Below, piece by piece: positions 15,614-24,885 of a stretch of 47,019 bases of DNA; positions within the stretch are counted from its first letter, which is position 1, and each line of letters opens with the position of its first letter. The stretch comes from Ferrovibrio sp. (GTDB taxonomy: Bacteria > Pseudomonadota > Alphaproteobacteria > Ferrovibrionales > Ferrovibrionaceae). The DNA is taken from positions 3,677-50,695 of the forward strand of contig NZ_PEKV01000021.1 of assembly GCF_002796975.1 (NCBI RefSeq), read 5' to 3'. The translations under genes and the position numbers were made by a program. The notes under the pieces were generated by a model. The model made no database searches, was not told where the DNA came from, and was given only the letters and a program-made list of their open reading frames with translations.

Positions 15614-17043
15614 TCGTCTCCAACCGCGTCGCCATGCCGCGCGAGCGTGCCGGCCGGGCCGGCGGCCTTGCCGTCGCCCTGCGCGAATCGCTGCAGCAGC
15701 ATGGTGGGTTGTGGTTCGGCTGGAGCGGTGAGGTCAACGATGCGCCGTCGGCCGAGCCGCGTCGCGCCCGTCAGGGCCGCGTCGATTATGCCGTGCTCGA
15801 TCTCACCACCGAAGAACACAAGGGTTTCTATCTCGAATTCTCCAACGGCATGCTCTGGCCGCTCTGCCATTACCGGCTCGGCCTGATCGAATTCCGCCGC
15901 TCGGCCTGGGACACCTATCTCGCCGTCAATGCGCGTTTCGCCGACCAGCTGGTGACACAGCTGAAGCCCGACGATGTGATCTGGATTCACGACTACCATT
16001 TCATCCCGCTGGCGGCCGAACTGCGCCGGCGCGGCGTGCAGAACCGCATCGGCTTCTTCATGCATATTCCCTTCCCGGCGCCGGAAGTGCTGGCCGCCCT
16101 GCCCGGGCATGACCGGCTGGTGCGCGATCTCTGCGCCTACGATCTGGTCGGTTTCCAGACCCGCGGCGATGTGCGCGCGCTGACCGAATATATCCTGCAC
16201 GAGGCTGAAGGCACCGTGATCGGCAACAGCACCGAGGGCGATGTCCGCATTGCCGCTTTCGGCCGCGAGCTGCGCGTCGGCGCCTTCCCGATCGGCATCG
16301 ACACGCAGGATTTTGCCGACATCGCCGCCGAGGGCGCCAACAGCGACGAAACCCAGCGTCTGACCGAAAGCCTGGTCGGCCGTGCGCTGGTGCTTGGCGT
16401 CGACCGGCTCGATTATTCCAAGGGCATCCCGCAGCGGTTCGAGGCCTTCCAGCATCTGCTCGGCAGCCGGCCTGAACATCGCGGCAAGGTCACCTTCATG
16501 CAGGTGGCGCCGATCTCGCGCGGCGAAGTGGCGCAGTATCGTAAACTGCGCAACGAACTGGACGCGCTCACCGGGCGCATCAACGGCAAATTCGCCGAAT
16601 TCGACTGGGTGCCGGTGCGCTATCTCAACAAGTCGTTTGCCCGCAACACGCTGGCCGGTTTCTACCGCCATGCCCGCGTCGGCCTGATCACGCCGCTGCG
16701 CGACGGCATGAATCTGGTGGCCAAGGAGTATGTCGCCTCGCAGAATCCGGCCGATCCCGGCGCGCTGGTGCTGTCGCGCTTTGCCGGCGCCGCGCGCGAG
16801 CTGAAGGGTGCGCTGCTGGTGAACCCCTACGACACCGAGCATATCGCCGATGCGCTGCACCGCGCGCTGGTCATGCCGCTGGACGAGCGGCGCCAGCGCT
16901 GGGAATCGATGATGGGCGTGCTCAAGGTCAATACCATTTCGCACTGGCGCGAGAATTACCTCGCCGCCCTGCAGGCCGAGGGTCATCCGGCAGCGCATGA
17001 TAACGGGCATGACAATGGCGGGCTGGCAGGGGCCGCCGAATAG
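15598..17043 (+). CDS. otsA: Trehalose-6-phosphate synthase (TTG start)
   Basis: 481-residue GT20 glycosyltransferase that joins UDP-glucose (or another NDP-glucose) to glucose 6-phosphate. Signatures: LVIVSNRVAMP, IWIHDYHFIPL, GFFMHIPFPAPEVLAALP, GVDRLDYSKGIPQRFEAF, and the donor-binding RDGMNLVAKEYVASQ. The start is most likely TTG at 15598, because GGGAGGAGG (15585-15593) sits 4 nt upstream and the protein then begins right at the family N-terminus. An ATG at 15514 would add 28 atypical residues lying inside the GH15 gene. The TTG start overlaps the GH15 gene by 16 nt, indicating translational coupling. Confidence 0.93.
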   Translation: MARLVIVSNRVAMPRERAGRAGGLAVALRESLQQHGGLWFGWSGEVNDAPSAEPRRARQGRVDYAVLDLTTEEHKGFYLEFSNGMLWPLCHYRLGLIEFRRSAWDTYLAVNARFADQLVTQLKPDDVIWIHDYHFIPLAAELRRRGVQNRIGFFMHIPFPAPEVLAALPGHDRLVRDLCAYDLVGFQTRGDVRALTEYILHEAEGTVIGNSTEGDVRIAAFGRELRVGAFPIGIDTQDFADIAAEGANSDETQRLTESLVGRALVLGVDRLDYSKGIPQRFEAFQHLLGSRPEHRGKVTFMQVAPISRGEVAQYRKLRNELDALTGRINGKFAEFDWVPVRYLNKSFARNTLAGFYRHARVGLITPLRDGMNLVAKEYVASQNPADPGALVLSRFAGAARELKGALLVNPYDTEHIADALHRALVMPLDERRQRWESMMGVLKVNTISHWRENYLAALQAEGHPAAHDNGHDNGGLAGAAE

Positions 17044-17044
17044 A

Positions 17045-17063
17045 TAGTTGACTTAGTCAAGTA
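17045..17063. promoter_or_regulatory. Palindrome, putative autoregulatory operator of the MarR-GNAT gene
   Basis: TAGTTGACTTAGTCAAGTA: a perfect core TTGACT-T-AGTCAA (17048-17060) with TA/TA ends. It begins 2 nt after the otsA stop and lies 37 nt before the MarR-GNAT start. TTGACT also resembles a -35 element, so a bound dimer could block the promoter. Confidence 0.55.
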
Positions 17064-17099
17064 TTGGTGCAGGATGGGCAGCGAGGAGAGCGCCTGCCC

Positions 17100-18053
17100 A
17101 TGCCGAAGCCTGCTGCCCGTAAAACCAGTCCTGTCTCCGGGCAGGTCGAGCGCATGCGGCGCTTCAACCGCTTCTACACCCACAAGATCGGCCTGCTCGA
17201 AGGCGGCAAACTCTACGATCCGTTTTCGCTGACCGAGACCCGCGTGCTCTACGAGATCGCCCATCGCGACCGCGTCACGGCGTCGGATCTGGTGCGCGAT
17301 TTCGGCATCGATGCCGGTTACCTGAGCCGTATGCTGCGCGGTTTCGGGAAGCAGGGCCTGGTGGTGCGCAAGGCGGCGAAGGAAGACGCACGCCAGAGCA
17401 TCCTCAGCTTAACAGTTGCGGGCCGTAAGGCTTTCGCGCCGCAGGAGGATGTGTCGCGCCGCGTGCTCAGCCCGCTGATCGAACGCCTGCCGGCCACGGA
17501 CCGCGCCCGGCTGGTCGAGGCGATGGACACCATCACGCAGCTTCTCTCTGGGGAAACCCCCGCCGTAAAGGCAGGCTTCACCTTACGCCCGCATCGCCCC
17601 GGCGACATCGGCTGGATGGTGCAGAAGCATGGCGAGCTGTACACCGCGGAATATGGCTGGGACAGCACGTTCGAGGCGCTGGCCGCCGAAGTCGGCATGC
17701 AGTTTCTGCGCGACTTCGACCCGAAATGGGAAAATGCCTGGATCGCCGAACTGGACAGCGGCGAACGTGTCGGCTGCGTCTTCCTGATCCGAAAATCCAC
17801 GACGGTGGCCAAGCTGCGCGTGCTGATCGTCGATCCGAAGGCGCGCGGCCTCGGCGTCGGCAAGGCACTCGTCAATGCGTGTATCGATTTCGCGCGCGCC
17901 AAAGGCTATCGCAAGATCACGCTGTGGACGAACAGTGTCCTTCTGGCGGCGCGCGGCATCTATGAAAAGACCGGCTTCAAACTGGTGCACAGCGAGACGC
18001 ATCAGAGCTTTGGCCAGACGCTGGTCGGCGAGACCTGGGAACTCAGGCTTTGA
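17100..18053 (+). CDS. MarR-type HTH fused to GNAT N-acetyltransferase
   Basis: 317-residue two-domain protein. Residues about 15-150 are a MarR winged helix (FSLTETRVLYEIAHRDRVTASDLVRDFGID, wing EDARQSILSLTVAG). Residues about 160-315 are a GNAT domain with acetyl-CoA loop DPKARGLGVGKALVNACIDFA and terminal GFKLVHSE. Such fusions are widespread, and the acetyl-acceptor is usually unknown. The ATG at 17100 follows GAGGAGAG; a TTG at 17064 would add 12 residues. A palindrome upstream suggests autoregulation. Its stop overlaps the exporter start. Confidence 0.9.
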   Translation: MPKPAARKTSPVSGQVERMRRFNRFYTHKIGLLEGGKLYDPFSLTETRVLYEIAHRDRVTASDLVRDFGIDAGYLSRMLRGFGKQGLVVRKAAKEDARQSILSLTVAGRKAFAPQEDVSRRVLSPLIERLPATDRARLVEAMDTITQLLSGETPAVKAGFTLRPHRPGDIGWMVQKHGELYTAEYGWDSTFEALAAEVGMQFLRDFDPKWENAWIAELDSGERVGCVFLIRKSTTVAKLRVLIVDPKARGLGVGKALVNACIDFARAKGYRKITLWTNSVLLAARGIYEKTGFKLVHSETHQSFGQTLVGETWELRL

Positions 18054-18952
18054 CCGCAAAAAGCTGGGCGCCGATTGCAGTCTCGGCCGCCGTCGGCGTG
18101 CAGGTCGGCCTCGCACTGGTCGCCACGCGCTATGCGGTGAACGAGAGCGGCCCGGCCACGCTGGCGATGTTCCGCTATGCCATTGGCGCCGCCTGCCTGC
18201 TGCCGGTGATGGCGCATCTGCGCATGCCGATGCGCTTTGCCTGGCGCGACGCCCTGCCGATCGCCGTTTTCGGCATTCTGCAATTCGGCATCCTGATCGT
18301 GCTGATCAATTATGGTCTCGCGCATATCACCGCAGCGCGTGCAGCCCTGCTGTTTGCCAGTTTCCCGCTGATGACCATGATCATCGCAGCAATGCTCGGC
18401 CGCGAGAAACTCACGCTGCTGAAAACCGCCGGCGTGCTGCTCACCATTCTCGGCGTCGGCATCACGCTCGGTGAAAAGCTTTTCGACGCAACGGGCGCAG
18501 CCGATAGCTGGGTGGGCGAAGGCGCCGTGCTGCTGGCGGCTTTCTGCGGTGCGCTGTGCAGCGTGCTGTTCAAACCTTATCTGCAGCGCTATCCCACGCT
18601 CAGTATCGGGGCTTACTCGATGCTGGCCAGCGTCGCCTTCCTGATCTTCCTTGCCATGTGGGAAGGCGCCTTCACCGGCTGGTCGGGCTACAGCGCCACC
18701 GGCTGGTTCGCAGTGATTTTCATCGGCCTGAGCAGCGGCATCGGCTATTTCGGCTGGCTCTGGGCCCTGCGCCATGCACCGCCGACGCAGGTGACGGTGT
18801 TCCTGGGCTTAAGCCCGATCACGGCAGGAATCATCGGCGCGCTGCTGCTGGCAGAACCCCTCACCTGGCCGCTGATCGCCGGCATGGCGGTGGTGCTGGC
18901 CGGTTTGTGGCTGGCGCTGCGGCCCGGAAAAGCCATGGCGCCGCCCGCATGA
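18050..18952 (+). CDS. DMT superfamily (EamA) transporter
   Basis: 300-residue inner-membrane protein with ten hydrophobic segments in two EamA repeats (about 5-140 and 155-290). Family features include TRYAVNESGPATLAMFRYAI in the first repeat and SGIGYFGWLWALRHAPPTQV plus LSPITAGIIGALLLAEPLT in the second. It starts at TTG 18050, whose TTGA overlaps the stop of the MarR-GNAT gene, so the pair is coupled. It probably exports a metabolite; the co-transcribed acetyltransferase could act on the same compound, which is inference. Confidence 0.88.
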   Translation: MTAKSWAPIAVSAAVGVQVGLALVATRYAVNESGPATLAMFRYAIGAACLLPVMAHLRMPMRFAWRDALPIAVFGILQFGILIVLINYGLAHITAARAALLFASFPLMTMIIAAMLGREKLTLLKTAGVLLTILGVGITLGEKLFDATGAADSWVGEGAVLLAAFCGALCSVLFKPYLQRYPTLSIGAYSMLASVAFLIFLAMWEGAFTGWSGYSATGWFAVIFIGLSSGIGYFGWLWALRHAPPTQVTVFLGLSPITAGIIGALLLAEPLTWPLIAGMAVVLAGLWLALRPGKAMAPPA

Positions 18953-18989
18953 GCCGGCAGCGCCAGAAAAGTATATTTATTGCAATGAG

Positions 18990-19307
18990 TTAAGCCGTAA
19001 GCTGCTGCCTGGCGGTTTCCAGCAGCTCGGCCAGCTTGGCGGCCAGACGATGCTCGGAAACGTCGACATTCTTGGCTTTCAGATCGGCCTGCACCTTGCG
19101 GATCACGTCGGCGTCGCCGGCTTCGTCGAGATCGGCCGCCACGACGTCCCTGGCATAAGATTCCGCCGCCTCGCCGGTCAGGCCGATCTGCTCCGCCACC
19201 CACAGGCCGAGCAGCTTGTTGCGCCGCGCGGTGGCCTTGAAGGCAAGCTCCTCATCATGGGCGTGCTTCTTCTCGAAGGCATCCTTACGGTCGTCGAAGG
19301 TGGTCAT
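18990..19307 (-). CDS. F1-ATPase inhibitor zeta subunit (DUF1476)
   Basis: 105-residue helical protein of the DUF1476 family, known from Paracoccus as the zeta inhibitor that stops ATP hydrolysis by F1Fo-ATP synthase. The family N-terminus MTTFDDRKDAFEKKHAHDEE is complete, followed by FKATARRNKLLGLWVAEQIGLTG. The ATG at 19307 gives the family N-terminus; the frame continues 144 nt upstream but without homology. It is found almost only in alphaproteobacteria. A monocistronic promoter is visible at 19344-19373, and the gene converges on the exporter gene. Confidence 0.93.
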   Translation of the reverse strand: MTTFDDRKDAFEKKHAHDEELAFKATARRNKLLGLWVAEQIGLTGEAAESYARDVVAADLDEAGDADVIRKVQADLKAKNVDVSEHRLAAKLAELLETARQQLTA

Positions 19308-19343
19308 ACAGGCCTCGTCATAAGCGGGGAGAAAGCTGTCCGA

Positions 19344-19373
19344 TATATAGGGGTGCCCCGCCCCCGGCTGCAA
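19344..19373 (-). promoter_or_regulatory. Promoter of the zeta subunit gene
   Basis: Minus strand TTGCAG (19368-19373), 18-bp spacer, TATATA (19344-19349). It lies about 37 nt before the start codon. Confidence 0.5.
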
Positions 19374-19449
19374 GTGTCCGGCCCGGCAGAGATTTATGAC
19401 GGAAAACCGCGCCGGATCTGGCCATTTCGGGGCGCTGCTTTTCCACCGC

Positions 19450-19469
19450 ATATTGTGGTATATTGTGGT
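19450..19469 (+). repeat. Tandem 10-bp duplication upstream of purC
   Basis: ATATTGTGGT occurs twice in tandem without mismatch, 20 bp upstream of the purC -35 hexamer. It may be a regulator site; it is AT-rich relative to its surroundings. Confidence 0.6.
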
Positions 19470-19488
19470 CCGGCCAGGCCCCGGCGCA

Positions 19489-19517
19489 TTGCGACACGGA
19501 CCCCCTTGCGGTATCTA
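19489..19517 (+). promoter_or_regulatory. Promoter of the pur operon
   Basis: TTGCGA (19489-19494), 17-bp spacer, TATCTA (19512-19517), 36 nt before the purC ATG. Confidence 0.5.
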
Positions 19518-19553
19518 GGGCGCGAGCTTTCCCTATAGCCGGACAGGTGTGCC

Positions 19554-20318
19554 ATGACGCGCCGCAGACAGGTTTACGAGGGCAAGGCGAAGGTCCTCTT
19601 CGAGGGTCCCGAGCCGGGCACTCTGGTGCAGTATTTCAAAGACGACGCGACCGCGTTCAATAACAAGAAGAAGGGCACCATCACCGGCAAGGGTGTCCTG
19701 AACAACCGGATTTCCGAATACCTCATGACCCGCCTGGGTGAGGTCGGCATCCCGACGCATTTCGTGCGCCGGCTGAACATGCGCGAGCAGCTGATCAAGG
19801 AAGTCGAGATCATTCCGCTCGAAGTCGTCGTGCGCAATGTCGCCGCCGGCTCGCTGGCCACGCGTCTCGGCGTCGCCGAGGGCACCATGCTGCCGCGTTC
19901 GATCGTCGAGTTCTATTACAAGAACGACGAGCTGGGCGACCCGCTGGTCTCGGAAGAACACATCACCTGCTTCGGCTGGGCCAATCCGCAGGAAATCGAT
20001 GAGCTGATGCATCTCGCGCTGCGCATCAACGACTTCCTCTCCGGCCTGTTCCTCGGCATCGGCATCCGCCTGGTCGACTTCAAGCTGGAATTCGGCCGCT
20101 GGTGGCAGAATGACGAGATGCGCATCATCCTGGCCGACGAGATCAGCCCGGACAGCGCCCGTCTGTGGGATCTCAAGACCAACGAGAAGATGGACAAGGA
20201 CCGCTTCCGCCGCGATCTCGGCAATGTCGCCGAGGCCTATCAGGAAGTGGCGCGGCGGCTGGGCATCCTGCCCGAAGGTGGCCCGCGCGACATCAAGGGT
20301 CCCGACACCATGCAGTAA
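19554..20318 (+). CDS. purC: SAICAR synthetase
   Basis: 254-residue phosphoribosylaminoimidazole-succinocarboxamide synthase, which joins aspartate to CAIR using ATP. N-terminal [27 protein letters not shown] ATP-binding loop, then the [19 protein letters not shown] segment, and the catalytic regions [18 protein letters not shown] and [11 protein letters not shown], followed by [14 protein letters not shown]. It heads a purC-purS-X-purQ-purL cluster; purC-purS-purQ-purL is the usual alphaproteobacterial arrangement. Confidence 0.97.
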   Translation: MTRRRQVYEGKAKVLFEGPEPGTLVQYFKDDATAFNNKKKGTITGKGVLNNRISEYLMTRLGEVGIPTHFVRRLNMREQLIKEVEIIPLEVVVRNVAAGSLATRLGVAEGTMLPRSIVEFYYKNDELGDPLVSEEHITCFGWANPQEIDELMHLALRINDFLSGLFLGIGIRLVDFKLEFGRWWQNDEMRIILADEISPDSARLWDLKTNEKMDKDRFRRDLGNVAEAYQEVARRLGILPEGGPRDIKGPDTMQ

Positions 20319-20348
20319 GAGGCGCGATACAGGCGCCGTGAGAATACC

Positions 20349-20382
20349 GCGGCGGCCCTGCAAAAGGCCGCCGCTGTTGTTT
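20349..20382 (+). terminator. GC-rich hairpin between purC and purS
   Basis: A perfect 9-bp stem GCGGCGGCC / GGCCGCCGC with an 8-nt loop is followed by TGTTGTTT. The poor T-run suggests a partial terminator or processing site that would set the purC to purS ratio. Confidence 0.45.
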
Positions 20383-20408
20383 CTGAAAGAAAGAGGATTT
20401 CGCGAATC

Positions 20409-20663
20409 ATGAAAGCCCGCGTGCATGTTTCCCTCAAGAACGGTGTGCTCGATCCGCAGGGCCGCGCCATCGGCCAGGCGCTGCACTCGCTGGGCTTCGG
20501 CGATGTCGGCGAGGTGCGCCAGGGCAAGCTGATCGAGCTCGAACTGACCGGCGCGCTGGCGTCGAAGTCTAGGCCTGAGATCGAGGCCGCCGTGAAGGAC
20601 ATGGCGCAGAAGCTGCTCGCCAATACGGTGATCGAGAATTTCTCGGTCGAACTGGTGGGCTGA
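20409..20663 (+). CDS. purS: FGAM synthase subunit PurS
   Basis: 84-residue small subunit of the three-part formylglycinamidine ribonucleotide synthase (PurS-PurQ-PurL). Family pattern: KARVHVSLKNGVLDPQGRAI, LGFGDVGEVRQGKLIELEL and MAQKLLANTVIENFSVEL. It bridges PurL and the PurQ glutaminase. Normally purQ follows at once; here a lipoprotein gene of unknown function intervenes, starting 6 nt after purS. Confidence 0.96.
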   Translation: MKARVHVSLKNGVLDPQGRAIGQALHSLGFGDVGEVRQGKLIELELTGALASKSRPEIEAAVKDMAQKLLANTVIENFSVELVG

Positions 20664-20668
20664 TCGGA

Positions 20669-21928
20669 ATGCTACGCACGGCCTTGGCTGCAACCGCCAC
20701 GCTCCCGCTTCTGGCGGGCTGCGCATCGGTGCAGCAGCCGACCGCCGTGCCGCCTGTCGCGACCGATAAGGCGCGCGTCATCTTCTACACCGCAGCCGAC
20801 TACCGGCCAGTGATCGCGCATGGCGTCCGGCTGAATGAGGCCGATATCGGTCGCCTCAACGGCCCCAATCAGATTGTGTTTCGCGAGGTTGCACCGGGCA
20901 GTCATGTCGCCGACATGATCCGCGCCGGCATGTTTGCCAGCAAAGCGCCGATCTCGGTGATGCAGCGAGACCTGCAGGCCGGCGAAACCTGGTATCTGCG
21001 CGTCACTGAATATGGCGTGAACTGCCGAATCGTTAGCGAGGTGGAAACCCTGGTCATGTCCGGCATCGCCGGCCTGATCGCGAGCAAGATGATTGACGGT
21101 CGGGAGCGGCGGCAATGCGATTCCTATGCGCCCGATCTCTGGTCGGCGCCGCAGGACACGGGTCTTGCTGAGGTGAACCAGATCGTCTACGGCATGGCCG
21201 ATCCCAAGACACAGCTGGCTATATCCACTGCGCCGGACAATGCTGTTGGCGCACCACCGAGCCTGGACCAGGTTAAGGAGGAATGGCCGCTGCTGGAAAA
21301 AATCGTGGCGCGCCAAGCTGAGCGCAATATTGTTCTGGTGGAAAATGAATTCAGTGCTACCACCAACACTTTAAGCGTCTACAAATACGAGCCGCTCGAG
21401 ACTCGTGCAGGTGGCTCTGCCGATGAATTCGGCGTGGTCGTGCGGCTGCATGCGCAATACAAAAGTTCAGGCTCTCTTGCCTACAGGTCCGGCGTGCGTG
21501 ACATGCTGTTCCAGTTGAGGGTGGCCAATAGTGGCGTGGTTGCGATCGCCCCACCCGTCAGGCCGCATGTGGTAGAAAGTGCGCCTGCGGGCCAAGCCGG
21601 GATTTCGCGGGATCGCGCCACGGTGCAGGCAGAATGGCCGACGCTGGAGAAGGCGTTGCACCAGCATTTCGAGCGTAATACTGCGGCTTATGAAGGCATC
21701 TTCGAAGCGACGCCGTACACTATGCAGGCCTATTCCTTCGCTTTGGTCGATACGATGCCGGGCATACAGCCAGGGCAGTATCGCATTATAGCCAGAGTCA
21801 CGGCCGGCTATATACGCGAGGGTTCGCGCGCCCGGACGTCGGGCGCGCGCGACATCATATTTGATATGCGCGGCGTCGAAGATGGCGTCGCAGTCCAGTC
21901 CGTAACCGCGGCACGAGGCAGACAATGA
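20669..21928 (+). CDS. Putative lipoprotein with tandem repeat domains, inserted in the pur operon
   Basis: 419-residue predicted lipoprotein of unknown function. A short signal peptide ends in the lipobox LLAGC, so Cys18 would be lipidated. Residues 35-150 (ARVIFYTAADYRPVIAHGVR, then VFREVAPGSHVADM) resemble DUF2846-like periplasmic domains. The rest is an internal duplication: repeat A at 202-293 and repeat B at 319-410 align over their length, with EEWPLLEK/AEWPTLEK, SGVRDMLFQLR/SGARDIIFDMR. It begins 6 nt after purS and ends 29 nt before purQ. Codon choice is less GC-biased than the flanking pur genes, suggesting late insertion. A role in purine synthesis is unlikely. Confidence 0.8.
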   Translation: MLRTALAATATLPLLAGCASVQQPTAVPPVATDKARVIFYTAADYRPVIAHGVRLNEADIGRLNGPNQIVFREVAPGSHVADMIRAGMFASKAPISVMQRDLQAGETWYLRVTEYGVNCRIVSEVETLVMSGIAGLIASKMIDGRERRQCDSYAPDLWSAPQDTGLAEVNQIVYGMADPKTQLAISTAPDNAVGAPPSLDQVKEEWPLLEKIVARQAERNIVLVENEFSATTNTLSVYKYEPLETRAGGSADEFGVVVRLHAQYKSSGSLAYRSGVRDMLFQLRVANSGVVAIAPPVRPHVVESAPAGQAGISRDRATVQAEWPTLEKALHQHFERNTAAYEGIFEATPYTMQAYSFALVDTMPGIQPGQYRIIARVTAGYIREGSRARTSGARDIIFDMRGVEDGVAVQSVTAARGRQ

Positions 21929-21956
21929 CCAGTCCTGATACAGTCACGAGCATTTC

Positions 21957-22652
21957 ATGAAAGCCGCCCTCATCACCTTCCCCGGATCGAACCGCGAGCG
22001 CGACATGCGCATGGCGCTGACCAAGGCGAGTGGCGGCAAGCCGCCGGTCGATGTCTGGCATGGCGACAGCGACCTGCCGCAGGGCATCGACCTGATCGTG
22101 CTGCCCGGTGGTTTTTCCTACGGCGACTATCTGCGCTGCGGCGCCATGGCAGCGAATTCGCCGATCATGCGCGAAGTCAAAAAGCGCGCCGACAACGGCA
22201 CGCGCGTGCTGGCGGTGTGCAACGGCTTCCAGATTGCCTGCGAAGCCGGCCTGCTGCCGGGCGCGCTGATGACCAATGCCGGCCTGCAGTTCATCTGCAA
22301 GGACGTGAACCTGCGCGTCGAGACGACGCAGAGCGAGTTCACGAAGAAATACCGCAAGGGCCAGACCATTCGCGTGCCGGTCGCGCATCACGACGGCAAC
22401 TACACGCTGGATGCTGACGCCGTGAAGAAGCTGGAGGACGAGGATCGCATCGCCTTCCGCTATGCCGATCCGCTCGGCAATGTCGCAGCAGAGACCAACC
22501 TGAATGGTTCGGTCGCCAATATCGCCGGCATCTACAATGCCAGGAAGACTGTGCTGGGCCTGATGCCGCATCCGGAAAACGCCACCGACCCGATGTGCGG
22601 CGGCATGGACGGCTACGGCCTGTTTGAATCGATTGCGGAGTCGCTCGCGTGA
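21957..22652 (+). CDS. purQ: FGAM synthase glutaminase subunit PurQ
   Basis: 231-residue class I glutamine amidotransferase that supplies ammonia to PurL. The oxyanion and nucleophile motifs are [14 protein letters not shown] and [15 protein letters not shown] (nucleophilic Cys), with the catalytic His-x-Glu in LMPHPENAT. Its end overlaps the purL GTG start by 4 nt. No apparent regulatory insertion. Confidence 0.97.
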   Translation: MKAALITFPGSNRERDMRMALTKASGGKPPVDVWHGDSDLPQGIDLIVLPGGFSYGDYLRCGAMAANSPIMREVKKRADNGTRVLAVCNGFQIACEAGLLPGALMTNAGLQFICKDVNLRVETTQSEFTKKYRKGQTIRVPVAHHDGNYTLDADAVKKLEDEDRIAFRYADPLGNVAAETNLNGSVANIAGIYNARKTVLGLMPHPENATDPMCGGMDGYGLFESIAESLA

Positions 22653-24847
22653 GTGAAGCTAAGAAGGCCGTAGAGTATCCCAAGGATCTGATGGGCCTGA
22701 CCAAGGCCGAATACGATCTGGTGCTGGAGATCATGGGCCGCGTACCCAATCAGGTCGAGCTTGGCATCTTCTCGGTGATGTGGTCGGAGCACTGCTCCTA
22801 CAAGTCGTCGAAGAAGTGGCTCAAGACCCTGCCGACCAAAGCCCCGTGGGTGATCTGCGGTCCGGGCGAGAATGCCGGCGTGATCGATATCGGCGACGGC
22901 GATGCCGCCATCTTCAAGATGGAAAGCCACAATCATCCCTCCTTCATCGAACCCTATCAGGGCGCGGCGACCGGCGTCGGCGGCATCCTGCGCGACGTCT
23001 TCACCATGGGCGCGCGTCCCATCGCGAATCTCAACGCGCTGCGCTTCGGTTCGCCCGACCATGCCAAAACACGCCATCTGGTGTCGGGCGTGGTGCATGG
23101 CATCGGCGGATATGGCAACTGCGTCGGCGTGCCGACTGTCGGCGGCGAGGTGAATTTCCACCCGAGCTATAACGGCAACATCCTGGTCAATGCGATGACC
23201 GTCGGTCTCGCCAAGCAGGACAGGATTTTCTATTCGGCGGCTGCCGGCCTTGGCAATCCGGTCGTCTATGTCGGCTCCAAGACCGGTCGTGACGGCATCC
23301 ACGGCGCCACCATGGCGTCCGCCGAATTCAACGAGGACAGCGAAGAGAAACGCCCCACGGTTCAGGTCGGCGATCCCTTCACCGAAAAGCTGCTGATCGA
23401 GGCCTGCCTCGAACTGATGAACACCGACACCATCGTCGCGATCCAGGATATGGGCGCGGCTGGCCTGACCTCGTCGTCCTTCGAGATGGCATCGAAGGGC
23501 GGCATGGGCATTGTCATCGATCTCGACAAGGTGCCGGCGCGCGAAACCGGCATGACGCCGTTCGAATTCATGCTCTCCGAAAGTCAGGAGCGTATGCTGA
23601 TCATCCTCAAGCCGGGCAGCGAGCCGCAGGCCGAGGCGATCTTCAAAAAGTGGGAACTCGATTTCGCCGTCATCGGCCATCTCACCGATACCGGCCGTAT
23701 GGTGCTGCGCTTCAGCGGCGAGCAGGTCGGCGATCTGCCGATCGATCCGCTGGCGCAGGCCTCGCCCGAGTATGATCGCCCCTGGGTGAAGACGCCGCCG
23801 CAGAAGCCGCTCGGCCGCGTCAATCACCCGCTGCCGTTTGTCGAAGCACTCGGCAAGCTGATCGGCTCGCCGGATCTCAGCTCGCGGCGCTGGATCTGGG
23901 AACAGTATGATCACCTGGTGCGCGGCGACACGGCGCAGATCCCCGGAGGGGATGCCGCCGTGGTGCGTGTCGAGGGCCATGCCAGCAAGGCGCTGGCGAT
24001 GACCACCGACTGCACGCCGCGCTATGTGTTCGCCGATCCGGTCGAGGGCGGCAAGCAGGCCGTGGCGGAAACCTGGCGCAACATCACCGCCGTCGGCGGC
24101 CGTCCGCTGGCGATCACCGACAACATGAATTTCGGCAACCCGGAACGTCCCGACATCATGGGGCAGTTCGTCGGCGCGGTCGAAGGCATCCGCGAAGCCT
24201 GCCTGGCGCTGGATTACCCGGTCGTCTCGGGCAACGTGTCGCTCTACAACGAGACCAATGGCAAGGGCATTCTCCCCACGCCCGCCATCGGCGGCGTCGG
24301 CGTCCTTGATGATGTGTCGAAGATGGCGACGCTCGCCTTCAAGCTGCCGGGCGAAGCCATCCTTCTCGTGGGCAAGACCCAGGGCCATCTCGGCCAGTCG
24401 GTCTACCTGCGCGATATCTGCGGCCAGGAAGCCGGGCCGCCGCCGCCGGTCGATCTCAAGGCCGAAAAGACCAACGGCGATGCCGTGCGCATGCTCATCA
24501 CCAAGGGCATGGTCTCGGCGGTGCATGACTGCGCCGATGGCGGCCTGGCGGTGGCGCTGGCCGATATGGCCATGGCTGCCGGTTTCGGCGCCGAGGTGAC
24601 ATTGCCTTCGGGCGACGAATTCGAGATCGGTTTCGGCGAGGACCAGGCCCGCTATGTCGTCACCTGCCCGGCCGATCGGGCCGAGGCCGTGATCGCGGCG
24701 GTCGAGGTGTCGGGCGCGCCGGTCGCCAAGCTCGGCCTGACCGGCGGGGATACGTTGACCTTCCGGGGCCTCGGCACCATATCGGTGGCGCAGCTCAAAG
24801 CGGCCCATGAGGGCTGGCTGCCGGGCTACATGGCCGGTAAACAGTAA
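22649..24847 (+). CDS. purL: FGAM synthase large subunit PurL (GTG start)
   Basis: 732-residue small-type PurL, the synthetase subunit that converts FGAR, ATP and ammonia to FGAM. It is of the length that requires PurS and PurQ. Signatures include [20 protein letters not shown], the ATP/metal motif [20 protein letters not shown] and [11 protein letters not shown] in the second half. It starts with GTG at 22649 in a GTGA overlap with purQ. Confidence 0.97.
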   Translation: MSEAKKAVEYPKDLMGLTKAEYDLVLEIMGRVPNQVELGIFSVMWSEHCSYKSSKKWLKTLPTKAPWVICGPGENAGVIDIGDGDAAIFKMESHNHPSFIEPYQGAATGVGGILRDVFTMGARPIANLNALRFGSPDHAKTRHLVSGVVHGIGGYGNCVGVPTVGGEVNFHPSYNGNILVNAMTVGLAKQDRIFYSAAAGLGNPVVYVGSKTGRDGIHGATMASAEFNEDSEEKRPTVQVGDPFTEKLLIEACLELMNTDTIVAIQDMGAAGLTSSSFEMASKGGMGIVIDLDKVPARETGMTPFEFMLSESQERMLIILKPGSEPQAEAIFKKWELDFAVIGHLTDTGRMVLRFSGEQVGDLPIDPLAQASPEYDRPWVKTPPQKPLGRVNHPLPFVEALGKLIGSPDLSSRRWIWEQYDHLVRGDTAQIPGGDAAVVRVEGHASKALAMTTDCTPRYVFADPVEGGKQAVAETWRNITAVGGRPLAITDNMNFGNPERPDIMGQFVGAVEGIREACLALDYPVVSGNVSLYNETNGKGILPTPAIGGVGVLDDVSKMATLAFKLPGEAILLVGKTQGHLGQSVYLRDICGQEAGPPPPVDLKAEKTNGDAVRMLITKGMVSAVHDCADGGLAVALADMAMAAGFGAEVTLPSGDEFEIGFGEDQARYVVTCPADRAEAVIAAVEVSGAPVAKLGLTGGDTLTFRGLGTISVAQLKAAHEGWLPGYMAGKQ

Positions 24848-24862
24848 GCAGTACTGTTTTTT
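24839..24862 (+). terminator. AT-rich intrinsic terminator at the end of purL
   Basis: Perfect 8-bp arms AAACAGTA / TACTGTTT with a 5-nt loop, continuing into a six-T run. The stem overlaps the purL stop codon. The stem is AT-rich, so strength is uncertain. Confidence 0.55.
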
Positions 24863-24885
24863 GGGGCCAAAAGGGATTTTTGAAC

